From positions 1-21,825 of the forward strand of contig CAAEVD010000280.1 in the NCBI GenBank assembly GCA_900759435.1: a stretch of 21,825 nucleotides of DNA, read 5' to 3'. This DNA is from an uncultured Collinsella sp. (GTDB taxonomy: Bacteria > Actinomycetota > Coriobacteriia > Coriobacteriales > Coriobacteriaceae). Below the pieces are notes generated by a model. The model had not been told where the DNA came from and did no database searches. It was given only the letters and a program-made list of their open reading frames with translations. The position numbers and the translations under genes are program-made. Shown here piece after piece: positions 21,798-21,825 of the stretch (position 1 is the first letter of the stretch; the number at the start of each line of letters is the position of its first letter).

Positions 21798-21825
21798 ATG
21801 GCCAAGAATTCAGGTCCCGTACGTA
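21798..21825 (+). CDS. recA: Start of recA (3'-truncated by window end)
   Basis: Only nine codons are visible (MAKNSGPVR), too few for identification by sequence. The assignment rests on three things seen here: the position directly after pgsA-pncC (cinA), the usual recA location; an SOS-box promoter 30-60 bases upstream; and a very strong ribosome binding site AGAGGAGG (21783-21790) seven bases before the ATG, fitting an abundant protein. RecA is the strand-exchange recombinase and LexA co-protease. Together with recO earlier in the window this puts two recombination genes within 13 kb. Confidence 0.75.

Overview
The window looks like a chromosomal segment of a high-GC actinobacterium, most likely class Coriobacteriia and plausibly Collinsella or a near relative. 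This rests on the strong G/C bias at third codon positions, the gene order, the frequent GTG/TTG starts after AAAGGA/GGAGG-type ribosome binding sites, and an exact CGAACnnnnGTTCG LexA box. The genus is inference. Every gene lies on the + strand. I see no tRNA or rRNA gene, insertion sequence, prophage, CRISPR array or toxin/defence island, and no stretch over 300 bases without a gene.

Region 1 (1-5724), tRNA modification, heme and folding: a 5'-truncated tRNA-dihydrouridine synthase, HemW, two consecutive DnaJ-type co-chaperones, and the methylthiotransferase MtaB. The first DnaJ is unusual: after a normal J domain and zinc finger, its last ~90 residues are hydrophobic membrane segments instead of the second C-terminal beta domain. 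No hrcA, grpE or dnaK is present.

Region 2 (5705-9429), a tightly packed ribosome-biogenesis and repair operon: phoH, ybeY, dgkA-type kinase, era and recO, with stop/start overlaps or gaps of 13 bases or fewer. Era carries a ~62-residue strongly acidic N-terminal extension.

Region 3 (9430-14165), RNA metabolism: rpsO, pnp and rnj, each behind its own leader. Intrinsic terminators follow rpsO and pnp. All three leaders contain predicted hairpins, which suggests post-transcriptional autoregulation; this is known for S15 and PNPase in other bacteria but is inference here.

Region 4 (14167-21540), chromosome segregation, cell shape and envelope: ftsK, rodZ, yajQ, rimO, pgsA and pncC (cinA C-terminal domain only). 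The order rodZ-pgsA-cinA-recA, here with yajQ and rimO inserted, resembles the Bacillus ymfM-pgsA-cinA-recA cluster.

Region 5 (21541-21825): a terminator-like hairpin, four phased 11-base TTTGG repeats, a near-consensus promoter whose spacer contains the LexA box, and the first nine codons of what is almost certainly recA.

No wholly new system is evident; this is mainly core-genome content. The most interesting departures are the membrane-anchored DnaJ, the acidic Era extension, a duplicated motif in the FtsK linker, the Arg/Gly-rich RodZ linker, the phased repeats upstream of recA, and the structured leaders of the RNase genes.
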